The notes: generated by a model from the sequence alone, not told the origin. A stretch of 21,032 nucleotides of DNA from RYN-433 sp036558265 (GCA_036558265.1 DATBFY010000639.1:1-21032); one strand, 5' to 3'. Shown: positions 6,443 through 14,123, counted from the stretch's first letter. Program-made: numbers and translations.

Positions 6443-6751
6443 TCAGGTTTTAAGTTTTCGTCCGAGGGTTTCTTCCACCGATACGACTTTGGAGTCGAGT
6501 CTTCCCGACTGACCGCGGCGCCAGTCCATCTTGACCGTGCAGGCGATGCGGTTGGAGTCCTTGGAGAGGTCTTCGTAGCAGCGCTGGATAACGGCCATGA
6601 CCGCCGGCCATTCTCCTTCGATGCAGGTGCCCAGGGGGCCGAGTTTGTAGGGTAGGCCCGAGCGATCGACGATGTCGAGGGCACGGGCGACGTACTTGCC
6701 GACGGATTCACCCTTGTCCATGGGCCAGATGCTGAACTCTGCGAGAAGCAT
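6443..6751 (-). CDS. Thiamine-binding protein, MTH1187/UPF0045 family
   Basis: The 102-residue protein starts MLLAEFSIWPMDKGESVGKY and contains IVDRSGLPYKLGPLGTCIEG, the signature of the MTH1187/YkoF-like ferredoxin-fold family (UPF0045), members of which bind thiamine or related pyrimidines. It is cytosolic, single-domain and of normal family length. ATG 6751 is chosen because family members begin right at the LLAEFS strand; AAAGG lies 9 nt upstream. The frame is open further upstream to 6904, but that part overlaps the divergent gene. It is divergent from the exported protein at 6858, with a 106 bp gap that holds a small inverted repeat. No TPP riboswitch was recognised. Physiological role uncertain; thiamine salvage or buffering is a family-level guess. 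Confidence 0.85.
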   Translation of the reverse strand: MLLAEFSIWPMDKGESVGKYVARALDIVDRSGLPYKLGPLGTCIEGEWPAVMAVIQRCYEDLSKDSNRIACTVKMDWRRGQSGRLDSKVVSVEETLGRKLKT

Positions 6752-6766
6752 GATCCAACCTTTCTC

Positions 6767-6804
6767 GGACAAAACTGTCCCAATGGTATGCGGGATGCTA
6801 CAAT
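6767..6804. promoter_or_regulatory. Small operator-like palindrome and -10-like hexamer in a divergent gap
   Basis: GGACA (6767-6771) and TGTCC (6776-6780) form a 14-bp palindrome with a 4-nt spacer, 16 nt upstream of the thiamine-binding ATG. Downstream on the plus strand, TACAAT (6799-6804) resembles a -10 box for the gene at 6858, but no good -35 was found at 16-18 nt. A regulator bound here could affect both genes. Confidence 0.3.
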
Positions 6805-6857
6805 TGGGTAGCGCGGCGACCAGGGCACCGCGATCTTCTGATGAAGGGAGCACGGCC

Positions 6858-7775
6858 ATGAAACCTTTCGTGCTTGCAATCGTGCTGATGCTGGGGACGG
6901 CCACTTACGCGGCGCCAGCGAAGGTGTTGCTGTTGCCCTTCGAAGCGGTGGGGGATGCGACCAAACCATGGGTGGCTAAGGCGGTGCAGCAGAACCTGGT
7001 CGCAGAGCTTAGCCGGGTGAACTCGGTGACACCTGCGACGGTGGATACCGGTGCGGCGGATCTGAACGCGGCGCTGAACGCCGCCGACAAAGAGAAGGCG
7101 GATTTCGTCGTCTTCGGCTCGTATCAGGCGGTGGACAACGAACTGCGCATCACCGGCCAAGTGGTTGACGTCGGCAAGAAGCAGGCGGTTGCGGGACTCA
7201 AGTCCACCGGATCACTGCGCGACCTCTTTGGCATGGAAGACGTGATCGCCACGCAAGTGAAACGCGCGTTGCCGCAGCCGCTGGTGGAAGCTGGGCCGGA
7301 CATGCTCAAGCAACCCGCCGCGGCACAACCGCCTGCGGAAGGCGAGGCGCCGCAGCAGCCTGCGGCCGATGCGGCGGCCAACCTCGATCAGCGTGCCCGC
7401 GAGCTTCAGGACGCGATCGACCGGGCGCTGGACCGGATCCGGTACGCGACGCCGCCGGATTACGGCGGTGCGTACTACCCGCCGTACGACTACGGTTACG
7501 GCGGCTACGGTTATGGCTATGGCGTGTATGCGCCGATTTACTATTACCCCTACTTCAATCGATTCCACCACCGTGTGATTCACCACGGGCCGCATTCGGG
7601 GGTCGGGGTTCACGGCAACTTCCACGGCCAGAACTTCAACTTCCACGGCCAGAACGTCGCCGGCGGTTTTCGCGCCGGCATCGGCAGCGGCTCGGGCATG
7701 CATGGCATGCAGCGCGCCGGCAACTTCGCGAGCTTTGGGCGGATGTCCGCGAGCTTCGGGCGAATGTCGCGGTAA
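6858..7775 (+). CDS. Exported protein with FlgO/TolB-like N-terminal domain and Tyr/Gly/His-rich C-terminus
   Basis: ATG 6858 follows AAGGGAG 9 nt upstream. Residues 1-19 form a signal peptide ending TYA. Residues 22 to about 150 (KVLLLPFE, then ADFVVFGSYQAVDNELRITGQVVDV) resemble the nucleotide-free alpha/beta domain of FlgO, CsgG and TolB N-terminal proteins, which sit in the periplasm or outer membrane. A Pro/Ala/Gln linker (about 155-180) and a short helix (LDQRARELQDAIDRALDRI) lead to a low-complexity tail: a Tyr/Gly run (YGYGGYGYGYG), a His-rich part, the repeat NFHGQNFNFHGQN and a terminal FGRMSASFGRMSR. Both tail repeats have a 21-nt DNA period. Length is 305 residues. The tail might be an adhesive or self-assembling surface segment; this is inference. 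A hairpin terminator follows the gene. Confidence 0.78.
   Translation: MKPFVLAIVLMLGTATYAAPAKVLLLPFEAVGDATKPWVAKAVQQNLVAELSRVNSVTPATVDTGAADLNAALNAADKEKADFVVFGSYQAVDNELRITGQVVDVGKKQAVAGLKSTGSLRDLFGMEDVIATQVKRALPQPLVEAGPDMLKQPAAAQPPAEGEAPQQPAADAAANLDQRARELQDAIDRALDRIRYATPPDYGGAYYPPYDYGYGGYGYGYGVYAPIYYYPYFNRFHHRVIHHGPHSGVGVHGNFHGQNFNFHGQNVAGGFRAGIGSGSGMHGMQRAGNFASFGRMSASFGRMSR
7617..7769 (+). repeat. Two in-frame 21-nt tandem repeats
   Basis: An 18-base word beginning AACTTCCACGG occurs exactly at 7617-7634 and 7638-7655, a 21-nt step that encodes NFHGQN twice. A second pair at 7728-7748 and 7749-7769, beginning GCGAGCTT, matches at about 18 of 21 positions and encodes ASFGRMS-like units. Both are coding and keep the reading frame. 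Confidence 0.85.
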
Positions 7776-7804
7776 CGGCGGTGTTCATCACGCGAGAACC
7801 ATCG

Positions 7805-7832
7805 CGCGAGGCAGCAGGCGATCTGCCTCGCG
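7805..7832 (+). terminator. Probable terminator hairpin after the Tyr/Gly-rich protein gene
   Basis: CGCGAGGCAG (7805-7814) and CTGCCTCGCG (7823-7832) are perfect 10-bp complements with an 8-nt loop, 29 nt after the stop codon. The following GGTTTCT is only weakly T-rich, so termination may be inefficient or Rho-assisted. Confidence 0.55.
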
Positions 7833-7935
7833 GTTTCTGCGCGCGCGATTGCGGATTTCAAGGTTTTCCACGCGCGAACCGATGCTATCCGTGGCGCGGA
7901 TTGACGGCCCTCCTGGCCTGTGCATCATGGCCTCC

Positions 7936-8454
7936 ATGACCAAGGAACAACTGGCCAAGCGGATATCGGACCTGGCGCTCCTTCGTGGCGAGTTCACGCT
8001 CCGCAGCGGCCGAACGAGCAACTATTACCTGGACAAGTACCGCTTCGAGACCGATCCGGAAGTATTGCGGGCGCTGGGGAAGATGCTCGCGGAACGCGTC
8101 ACGCCCGACATTGACCGCCTCGCCGGGCCCGAATTGGGTGCGGTCGCCCTTGCGGCGGCTGCGGCGATGGAATCGGGCAAGCCGTTCGTCCTGGTGCGAA
8201 ACAAGAAGAAGGAGTACGGCACCGGGAAGGCGATCGAGGGCGTCCTCAACAAAGGCGAGCGGGTGCTGATCATCGAGGACGTGCTGACCACCGGTGGACA
8301 GGTTCTGGAGTCGGTGGCGTCTTTACGGGAGGCCGGCGCCACGGTCGAGCGGATCGTCGCGATCATCGACCGGATGGAAGGCGCGCGGGCGAACATTGAG
8401 GGGGCGGGGTTGAGGTTCGAGGCGCTGTTTACAACGAAGGACTTGGGAGTATGA
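7936..8454 (+). CDS. pyrE: Orotate phosphoribosyltransferase
   Basis: PyrE joins orotate and PRPP to form OMP in pyrimidine synthesis. The visible motifs are FTLRSGRTSNYYLDKY (residues 20-35), the flexible-loop segment VRNKKKEYGTG (87-97) with its catalytic lysines, and the PRPP-binding motif VLIIEDVLTTGGQ (110-122). The length of 172 residues is typical for the short bacterial form. ATG 7936 (MTKEQLAKR) is the family-like start; ATG 7927 adds three residues. Neither has a Shine-Dalgarno, so a leaderless or weak site is possible. The upstream 160 bp holds the terminator of the preceding gene and no clear promoter. The ATP-grasp gene follows after 15 bp, so the two are probably cotranscribed. 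Confidence 0.93.
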   Translation: MTKEQLAKRISDLALLRGEFTLRSGRTSNYYLDKYRFETDPEVLRALGKMLAERVTPDIDRLAGPELGAVALAAAAAMESGKPFVLVRNKKKEYGTGKAIEGVLNKGERVLIIEDVLTTGGQVLESVASLREAGATVERIVAIIDRMEGARANIEGAGLRFEALFTTKDLGV

Positions 8455-8469
8455 AACGGGAGCGTGGGC

Positions 8470-9606
8470 GTGTTCGACAACGCATACTGGTTACGTGATG
8501 CGGCGAACAAGGCGGTGCGGCGGGCGAAGAAGCTGGTCGGCCGGCCTGACAACGCGCCGTGGATCCTCCGTCCGCCCGGCGGGACGCGCGGGGCGAACGC
8601 GTACGTCGATTTCATCGTCGCGCTTGATTTCATCGGGAACAACGCGGTCCTCACGCGGATGTTTCACCAGGCGCTGTCGCCGTATGGCCTGAGCCTCCTG
8701 ATCGCCAACAAGCACAACGTCCGCAGGCTGACCGAGGACCTGCGCCACGGCCGGATCAAGCCGCACGTGCTGCTGGACCTGTGTTCGGCGTGCGAGCGTG
8801 AGTTCGGCGAGCTCCTGCGCGTCGCGGCCGCCGCCGGGATTTACACGATCGGGCAACCGGAGAAGCTGGAACGGTGGACGTACAAGGCGCGGGCGCAGCA
8901 GCATCTGGAGGACGCGGGCCTGCCCGTCCCGCCGACGGTAGTGATCCGCGCCGACCAGCCGAGCCGGGAGCTTACCCTCGAGGAACGCCGCGCCGTTGGT
9001 GAGGCGTGCGTGATCAAGCCGTCATGGGGCGTCGCCGGGAAGGGGGTCATGGTCAACGTCAGGCCCACGAGAGAAAACATCGACGCCGCGCGGCAGTTCG
9101 ATCCGAAAGACGACTACCTCGTCCAGCGGATGATCAAGTGGGAGAAGCTTGGTAGTCGCAGCGCTTACGTGCGCGGCTACAACGTCCTGGGCCATCGCAC
9201 GCTTCTCTGGTGGGCGCCGGAGACCAAGCAGTACGACCTGTTGACCTGGGAAGAGCTTCAGACCTACGACCTGATGGGCGCGATCGACCTGATCGACCGC
9301 ATGGCGCGGCTGACCGGGATGGACTATTTCTCCAGCGAGATCGCGATCACGAGCGGCGCAGGCGGCCAGTCTCGGTTCGTCCTGATCGACTACTGCAACG
9401 ACCAGTGCGACCTGAACCCGATCACCGCGCAGCCGGATGGCTTGCCCGAGCCATGGGTCCGCTGGGCGTGCGAGCGGTTCGCGGAGTTCGTCTGGCGCAA
9501 GCGGCAGGGCGTCGAGCCGGCGCCCGGGCATACGGTCTGGCTCGCCAATGGCACGGCGGCGCCGGCGGGGGATTCGTCGAACGTGCGGATGGTGACGGCG
9601 GCTTGA
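8470..9606 (+). CDS. ATP-grasp domain protein of unknown substrate
   Basis: The 378-residue protein has the ATP-grasp layout. Residues 46 to about 130 form a pre-ATP-grasp region (VDFIVALDFIGNNAVLTRMFHQAL). VIKPSWGVAGKGV (181-193) is the nucleotide-binding lysine and glycine loop, VQRMIKWEKLGSRSAYVRGYNVLG (219-241) follows, and FVLIDYCNDQCDLNP (303-317) provides acidic and Asn metal ligands near the end. Such enzymes form an acyl-phosphate and ligate it to an amine or thiol, as in RimK, D-Ala ligase and glutathione synthetase, but the partner here cannot be read from the sequence. GTG 8470 is chosen because GGGAG lies 7 nt upstream; an in-frame GTG at 8464 is only 1 nt from it. It follows pyrE closely, which suggests an operon, though no pyrimidine role is implied. 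Confidence 0.82.
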   Translation: MFDNAYWLRDAANKAVRRAKKLVGRPDNAPWILRPPGGTRGANAYVDFIVALDFIGNNAVLTRMFHQALSPYGLSLLIANKHNVRRLTEDLRHGRIKPHVLLDLCSACEREFGELLRVAAAAGIYTIGQPEKLERWTYKARAQQHLEDAGLPVPPTVVIRADQPSRELTLEERRAVGEACVIKPSWGVAGKGVMVNVRPTRENIDAARQFDPKDDYLVQRMIKWEKLGSRSAYVRGYNVLGHRTLLWWAPETKQYDLLTWEELQTYDLMGAIDLIDRMARLTGMDYFSSEIAITSGAGGQSRFVLIDYCNDQCDLNPITAQPDGLPEPWVRWACERFAEFVWRKRQGVEPAPGHTVWLANGTAAPAGDSSNVRMVTAA

Positions 9607-9640
9607 GGGCGTCGAGTTGCGGGCGCGCCGTCCCTTTTGT
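9594..9640 (+). terminator. Possible terminator after the ATP-grasp gene
   Basis: GACGGCG (9594-9600) pairs with CGCCGTC (9626-9632), and CCTTTTGTT follows at once. The 25-nt loop contains the stop codon. The T-run supports termination, the long loop weakens it. Confidence 0.35.
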
Positions 9641-9727
9641 TCCCGGTTCTGTGTGCCCCGCCTGACATTCGATCGCGCGCCTCGCTGGAAGCACGCCCCC
9701 GTTGCTGCTACGCTCGGACCTGTCGTG

Positions 9728-9747
9728 CGCGCGGCCTGGCCCGCGCG
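9728..9747 (+). promoter_or_regulatory. GC-rich hairpin just before the cysteine-cluster gene
   Basis: CGCGCGG (9728-9734) and CCGCGCG (9741-9747) are complementary around a 6-nt loop and end 7 nt before ATG 9755. No Shine-Dalgarno is visible, so the hairpin would occupy the ribosome-binding region. In GC-rich DNA such a match can be chance. Confidence 0.25.
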
Positions 9748-9754
9748 GCATCTT

Positions 9755-11014
9755 ATGTCGCTTCCCCTGTCGCTCCCCACCCTCCAGAACTGGTCCTGCC
9801 ACAGTTGCGGCAATTGCTGCCGGCATCACCAGATCCTCGTCTCCGACGCCGAACGACAACGCATCCTGGACCAGAAGTGGACGGTGGCCGATGGCGTGCC
9901 CGAAGGCAACCTCGCCTTCGCCAAAGCCGGCGGCGGCCGATATCGCCTGGCCCACCGCGCCGACGGGGCTTGCGTGTTCCTCGACGAACGCAACCGCTGC
10001 CGCATCCACGCGAAATTTGGTGAGGCCGCCAAGCCCAGCGCCTGCCGCATCTACCCCTTCGCCTTCCATCCCACCGGCGAGCGCTCGATGGCCGTCGCGA
10101 TTCGCTTCGACTGTCCTTCGGCGGCAGCGAGTCACGGCGCGCCGCTTTCCGAGCAGCGCCGCGAGCTCCAGGCCCTGCGCGACCTGGCGGTTCCCGAGCG
10201 CGATGATGCGTGGAAGGCGCCGCGCATCTCGGCCGGGCAGCAGCTCGATTGGCCCGACACGCTGCAAATCGTGCGGCGATTTCGCCAGATGATCTGCCAG
10301 CCCGACAATGATGCGCGCCTGGCGACTCGTCTGATCCACGCGCTGTTCGTCGCGGGGATGCTTGGCCGCGCCACGTTCGACAAGGTTCGCGGCGAGCGCC
10401 TGGAGGAACTGCTTGACACGCTGGCCACCTGTGCGCCCCACGAGACCGTTGCCGCGTCGGAGAATCTCCCGCCACCGTCGAGCCTGGCGCTGGCGCAGTT
10501 TCGCCTGACCGTCGCCCAGTATGCAGTGCGCGACACGCTGGCGGATACCGGCCTCTTCTACCGCATCGGGAAGGCCCTGGCGGGGCTGCGCTTCACACGC
10601 GGCAAGGGTGAGACGCCGGAGATGCAACCGGGTCTTGGCCGGGTCCCCTTCTCCGACCTCGAGCGACCCGCTACCGGTAACGCGCCCGAGATCGATGTGC
10701 TCCTCGAGCGCTACTTCGACGTCAAGCTCACCGGCATGGGCTTCTGCGGCCTGGGCTGCCACGGGCTGAACGTCGTCGAGGGCTTCCAGAACCTGGCGCT
10801 GCTCTACCCGGTGGCGATGTACCTGGGGCGATGGTTCGCCCGCACGCGCAACATTGACGCCATTGCGGGAAGCGATGTTCGAAACGCCTTGTCGGCCATC
10901 GATCACCATCACGAACGGTCGCCGCTGATGGCGTGGGGCAATTTTCGAAACCGGGTGAAGTGGCTGGCGGAGAAGGAAGAGATCGGGAAGTTGATCGGCT
11001 GGTATGCGCGATGA
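9755..11014 (+). CDS. YkgJ/FliB-family cysteine-cluster protein
   Basis: Near the N-terminus SCHSCGNCCRHH supplies C15, C18, C21 and C22, the CxxCxxCC signature of the YkgJ family (putative zinc- or iron-chelating, which includes FliB flagellin lysine-N-methylase). It is followed by C73 (ACVFLDERNRC), C82 (CRIHAKFG) and C97 (SACRIYPF), the other conserved cysteines of the module. Many YkgJ proteins are only 100-250 residues; this one has 419, with a long helical C-terminal region and two more cysteines in GFCGLGCHGLN. That layout is more like FliB-type proteins, but no flagellar genes are nearby. ATG 9755 opens the first residues before the cysteine module. The stop overlaps a possible ATG (ATGA at 11011) in the frame of the OsmC gene. 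Confidence 0.8.
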   Translation: MSLPLSLPTLQNWSCHSCGNCCRHHQILVSDAERQRILDQKWTVADGVPEGNLAFAKAGGGRYRLAHRADGACVFLDERNRCRIHAKFGEAAKPSACRIYPFAFHPTGERSMAVAIRFDCPSAAASHGAPLSEQRRELQALRDLAVPERDDAWKAPRISAGQQLDWPDTLQIVRRFRQMICQPDNDARLATRLIHALFVAGMLGRATFDKVRGERLEELLDTLATCAPHETVAASENLPPPSSLALAQFRLTVAQYAVRDTLADTGLFYRIGKALAGLRFTRGKGETPEMQPGLGRVPFSDLERPATGNAPEIDVLLERYFDVKLTGMGFCGLGCHGLNVVEGFQNLALLYPVAMYLGRWFARTRNIDAIAGSDVRNALSAIDHHHERSPLMAWGNFRNRVKWLAEKEEIGKLIGWYAR

Positions 11015-11063
11015 GCGGCATTGAAGCCAAGGCCGGTCGTGCTGAGGGCTTGGCATCGCCAAA

Positions 11064-11098
11064 TTTGACTTTTCACATTCGACCTTTGACATTGGTGC
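11064..11098 (+). repeat. Heptamer array D directly upstream of the OsmC gene
   Basis: Five phased 7-mers run to within 2 nt of ATG 11101: TTTGACT, TTTCACA, then TTCGACC, TTTGACA and a divergent TTGGTGC. The stretch is strikingly AT-richer than its surroundings. No Shine-Dalgarno is present. If the OsmC gene instead starts at 11011, this array would be translated. Confidence 0.65.
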
Positions 11099-11100
11099 CC

Positions 11101-11508
11101 ATGGTCGAGATCTCCACGCAGTACCAGGGCCAGCTTCGCTGCACCGCCACGCACGGCCCGAGCGGAAACACGCTCACCACCGACGCGCCCAAGGACAACA
11201 TGGGCAAGGGCGAAGCGTTCTCGCCGACCGACCTGGTCGCCACGGCGCTGGCGACGTGCGTGCTAACCACGATGGGCATTGTCGCGCAGCGGCACGACCT
11301 GGACATGACCGGTGCGACGGCCAAGGTAACCAAGGAAATGGCCAGCCAGCCGACGCGGCGGATCGGCCAGCTCACGCTCCACATCCATATGCCCAGAAGG
11401 CTCTCGCCCGAAGACCAGCAGCGGCTGGAGAACGCCGCCCACACCTGCCCCGTCCACAAGAGCATGCACCCCGACGTTCAGATGCCGATCACGTTCACGT
11501 GGGGATAA
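11101..11508 (+). CDS. OsmC/Ohr family peroxide-detoxifying protein
   Basis: OsmC and Ohr proteins reduce organic hydroperoxides with a pair of cysteines. Here C53 lies in ALATCVLTTMGIVA and C116 in HTCPVHKSM, matching the two reactive positions, and KGEAFSPTDLVATAL (36-50) is the helix before the first. The length of 135 residues is normal. ATG 11101 gives a family-like N-terminus (MVEISTQYQG). An alternative ATG at 11011 overlaps the upstream stop codon as ATGA and would add 30 residues; these do not resemble the family and would include heptamer array D, so I prefer 11101. It probably shares a transcript with the cysteine-cluster gene upstream and the MFS gene 22 bp downstream. Confidence 0.92.
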   Translation: MVEISTQYQGQLRCTATHGPSGNTLTTDAPKDNMGKGEAFSPTDLVATALATCVLTTMGIVAQRHDLDMTGATAKVTKEMASQPTRRIGQLTLHIHMPRRLSPEDQQRLENAAHTCPVHKSMHPDVQMPITFTWG

Positions 11509-11530
11509 ATCCAAGGCGGAAGGAGGACGG

Positions 11531-13009
11531 ATGAAGGATAAAGCAGATCACGGTGCTCCGCGCGATCCGGTCACGGATACGAGTGATCTGATTCGGCCTT
11601 CGTCCCGCGCCACGCGCGTCCGCTACAAGGTGATGGCGCTCCTGTGCGTCCTGGCTTTTCTGACCTACTTTGACCGCGTCTGCATCGTTCGGGCCCAGCT
11701 CGTGATGCAGCGGGACCTGCACATCTCCGACGCCCAGATGGGGCTGATCCTGGGGGCGTTCTGGCTCGCGTATGCATTGTTTGAGATTCCCGGCGGATTC
11801 CTGGGAGACCGGTACGGCGCCCGCGGGACGCTGACCCGGATCGTGCTGGCGTGGAGCCTCTTTACCGCGCTGTCGGGATCGGCGACGGGATTCCTCTCGC
11901 TGCTCGCGTATCGTTTTCTGTTCGGCGCGGGGGAGGCCGGAGCGTTTCCGAACATGGCGCGGATTCAGGCGGCGTGGCTGCCGGCACGGTCGCGCGCCCG
12001 CGCGGGAGGGTTCCTCTGGATGATGGCCCGCTGGGGCGGGGCGTTCTCGCCGATCATCTTCGGACACATGATGCGCGGGTTCGAATCCCCCGGCTTTCAC
12101 AACGCCGTGACCGGCACGCCGCTCGAACACGTTGCGCCCTGGCGCCTGGGGTTCTGGATGTCGGGGCTTCTGGGCAGCGTCTGGGTGATCGCCTTCTGGT
12201 TCTGGTTCCGCGACAACCCCGCGGACAAGCGATCGGTCAACGCCGCGGAGCTTGTCTTGATTCGCGAGGGGCGATCGAGCAGTGAATTGCCCGGAAGTCA
12301 TCGTCCGGCGCCCGGCGTCATCCGCGCGGTGTTCAGCTCGGGCACGCTGTGGCTCATCGCGATGGTATACGTCTGCGGAAGCTTCGGCTGGAGCTTTTTC
12401 GTCAGTTGGATGCCGCGGTTTTTGAAGGACGTTCACGGGGTCACCTTCGAGAAGTCGGAGTGGATGAACGTCCTGCCCATGTTCTTCGGCGGCATCGCCT
12501 GCCTGCTCGGCGGGTCGCTGTCCGACTGGCTGGTCAAGGCAACCGGCCGCAAGCGCCTCTTCCGCGCGGTCTTTCCCCTCTGCGGCGACCTGACGGCGGC
12601 CTGCGCGATGCTGGGCATCCGCTTCGTGAAGAGTCCCGAGCACGCGACGATCCTGCTGTGCGTCGCGTCGGCGGCCCATGACTTCGGGCAGGCGGTCAAC
12701 TGGGCGACGATCGTGGACGTGGGCGGACGATTCGCCGGCACGGCTTTCGGGTTCATCAACATGGTCGGCAACTTCGGCAACACCGCCCAGCCGTACGTGG
12801 GCCAGTTGATCTTCAATCACCTCGGCTGGAACGCGCTCTTCCTGACCTACGCGGCGTTCTTCGCCACCGCATCGTCGATGTGGCTGTTCATCGATCCGAA
12901 CCGCCGCTTCTACCCGGAACCGGAGCACCCGCCGGAGCCTCCTGATCAGGGATTCGAGGCGCCCCTGACAGCGGGGACGGCGGCGGCGGCAACGGCGACG
13001 AGTCGCTGA
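11531..13009 (+). CDS. Major facilitator superfamily transporter, anion:cation symporter type
   Basis: The 492-residue protein has twelve predicted membrane segments, beginning at about residue 34 (VMALLCVLAFLTYFDRV). FDRVCIVRA and the first loop GGFLGDRYGARGTL (MFS motif GDxxGxR) resemble the ACS family that includes hexuronate, glucarate and sialate carriers; the organic-anion specificity cannot be read further. YRFLFGAGEAGAFPN in segments 4-5 is also typical of ACS members. The start has an excellent site, GGAAGGAGGACGG, just upstream of ATG 11531, the strongest Shine-Dalgarno in the window. The hydrophilic C-terminal tail (PEPEHPPEPPDQ, then Ala/Thr) overlaps the oppositely oriented gene by 122 bp. 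Confidence 0.9.
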   Translation: MKDKADHGAPRDPVTDTSDLIRPSSRATRVRYKVMALLCVLAFLTYFDRVCIVRAQLVMQRDLHISDAQMGLILGAFWLAYALFEIPGGFLGDRYGARGTLTRIVLAWSLFTALSGSATGFLSLLAYRFLFGAGEAGAFPNMARIQAAWLPARSRARAGGFLWMMARWGGAFSPIIFGHMMRGFESPGFHNAVTGTPLEHVAPWRLGFWMSGLLGSVWVIAFWFWFRDNPADKRSVNAAELVLIREGRSSSELPGSHRPAPGVIRAVFSSGTLWLIAMVYVCGSFGWSFFVSWMPRFLKDVHGVTFEKSEWMNVLPMFFGGIACLLGGSLSDWLVKATGRKRLFRAVFPLCGDLTAACAMLGIRFVKSPEHATILLCVASAAHDFGQAVNWATIVDVGGRFAGTAFGFINMVGNFGNTAQPYVGQLIFNHLGWNALFLTYAAFFATASSMWLFIDPNRRFYPEPEHPPEPPDQGFEAPLTAGTAAAATATSR

Positions 13010-14123
13010 CCGCGGCGGCCACGACGACCACGGCAGGCGCCTGGCCGATGGTCGATTCTGACCTTTCGCTTCGCTCGGCGATCTCGTTGCTTCGCTGGAA
13101 CACCTCCACGAGCGCCAGGCCGATCGCGGCCACGACCGGGCCGACGAACAGGCCCAGCACGCCGAATACCTGCAGCCCGCCCAGCACGGAGAAGAAGATG
13201 ATCAGCTCGTGGAGCTTGGCGCGCTTGCCGACCAGGCGCGGGCGGAGCACGTTGTCGATGGTGCCGATCACCGCCATTCCCCAGACGACGAGGAAGATCG
13301 CCTTGCCCCAGTGGTGCGTCGCCGCCAGGTAGATCGCCGCCGGGGCCCAGACGATCGCCGACCCGGCCATGGGGATCGTCGAGAGCAGGAACATCACCAC
13401 GCCCCAGAGCAGCGCCGACGGCAGTCCGACGATCAGGAAGGCGATCATCCCCAGGAACCCCTGCGCCGCCGCGATCACGAGCACCCCGTTGACGCTGGCG
13501 GCGATGACTTCACCGGTTCGGCGGAAGATGGTGTCCGCCTGCTCCTGCGAAAGCGGTAGCGCCGCGCGGATGGCAGAAAGGACGCGTTCGGAGTCCCGCA
13601 GGAGGTAGTAGAGCGTGAAGAGCACGAAGAAGACCTGCACGATGCCGCCGAGCACCCCCCCGACGATTCCGAGCGAGCGGGTGGCGATCGCGCCGCCGAC
13701 GGCCCCGAGCCTGCTCGCCAGGAGCTTGGGGTCGCGCAAAAGGTCGAGGTTCAGATATTGATCGAGCTTCTGGAAGATCCACGAGTTGGGGTCGAGCAAT
13801 CGCTTGACCCCATCGATGAGGGAATCCACCGCCGGGGCCCCCTGCCGCACGACCGCCGCCGTCACCAGGGTCAACGGTACGAGGACGGTCAGCACGACGA
13901 GCAGGGTCGTCAGGATCGCGCTCGCCGACGCGGAGTAACCGCGCCGGCGCAGGTGCGCCTGGACGGGCCAGGCCACCATCGCCAGCACCGCCGCCCACAG
14001 CAGGACGTCCACGAACGGCTCTAACATCAGCCAGCAGAGGTAGAGCACGATCGCGGTTGCGGCGACCAGCGCCAGCCACCGTGCATTCAGTCGAGTCGAT
14101 GCCTTCTCCATCGTGAAGGCCAT
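12888..14123 (-). CDS. AI-2E/PerM family membrane protein
   Basis: The family (formerly UPF0118) includes the autoinducer-2 exporter TqsA and Na+/H+ antiporters, so the name does not fix the substrate. Visible features are paired N-terminal membrane segments (ALVAATAIVLYLCW and VLLWAAVLAMVAWPV), a periplasmic helical region (about residues 95-160), the segment VFFVLFTLYYLLRD, and the core LLWGVVMFLLSTIPMAGSAIVW with DNVLRPRLVG, the best family signature. The final pair is FFSVLGGLQVFGVLGLFVGPVV. ATG 14123 gives 411 residues; ATG 14111 is an alternative. About 60 residues follow the last membrane segment, rich in Pro, Ser and Ala (SSPLPPPPSPLSG), longer than usual, and this tail is antisense to the MFS gene end. 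Possibly the true stop was lost and the frame extended. Confidence 0.88.
   Translation of the reverse strand: MAFTMEKASTRLNARWLALVAATAIVLYLCWLMLEPFVDVLLWAAVLAMVAWPVQAHLRRRGYSASASAILTTLLVVLTVLVPLTLVTAAVVRQGAPAVDSLIDGVKRLLDPNSWIFQKLDQYLNLDLLRDPKLLASRLGAVGGAIATRSLGIVGGVLGGIVQVFFVLFTLYYLLRDSERVLSAIRAALPLSQEQADTIFRRTGEVIAASVNGVLVIAAAQGFLGMIAFLIVGLPSALLWGVVMFLLSTIPMAGSAIVWAPAAIYLAATHHWGKAIFLVVWGMAVIGTIDNVLRPRLVGKRAKLHELIIFFSVLGGLQVFGVLGLFVGPVVAAIGLALVEVFQRSNEIAERSERSESTIGQAPAVVVVAAAVSDSSPLPPPPSPLSGAPRIPDQEAPAGAPVPGRSGGSDR

Noticed and set aside
9422..11092. Minus-strand frame of 556 codons
   Set aside because: It is antisense to the cysteine-cluster gene and the end of the ATP-grasp gene, both with recognisable motifs; its translation is charged and shows no domain.
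11495..12928. Minus-strand frame of 477 codons
   Set aside because: It is antisense to the MFS gene, which has a strong ribosome site and clear membrane segments; the shadow is rich in Arg, Glu, Gln and His, as expected opposite a membrane protein in GC-rich DNA.
13010..13080. Possible intergenic region between MFS and AI-2E genes
   Set aside because: The AI-2E frame remains open through it into the MFS gene, so it is coding, unless a sequence error removed an earlier stop.
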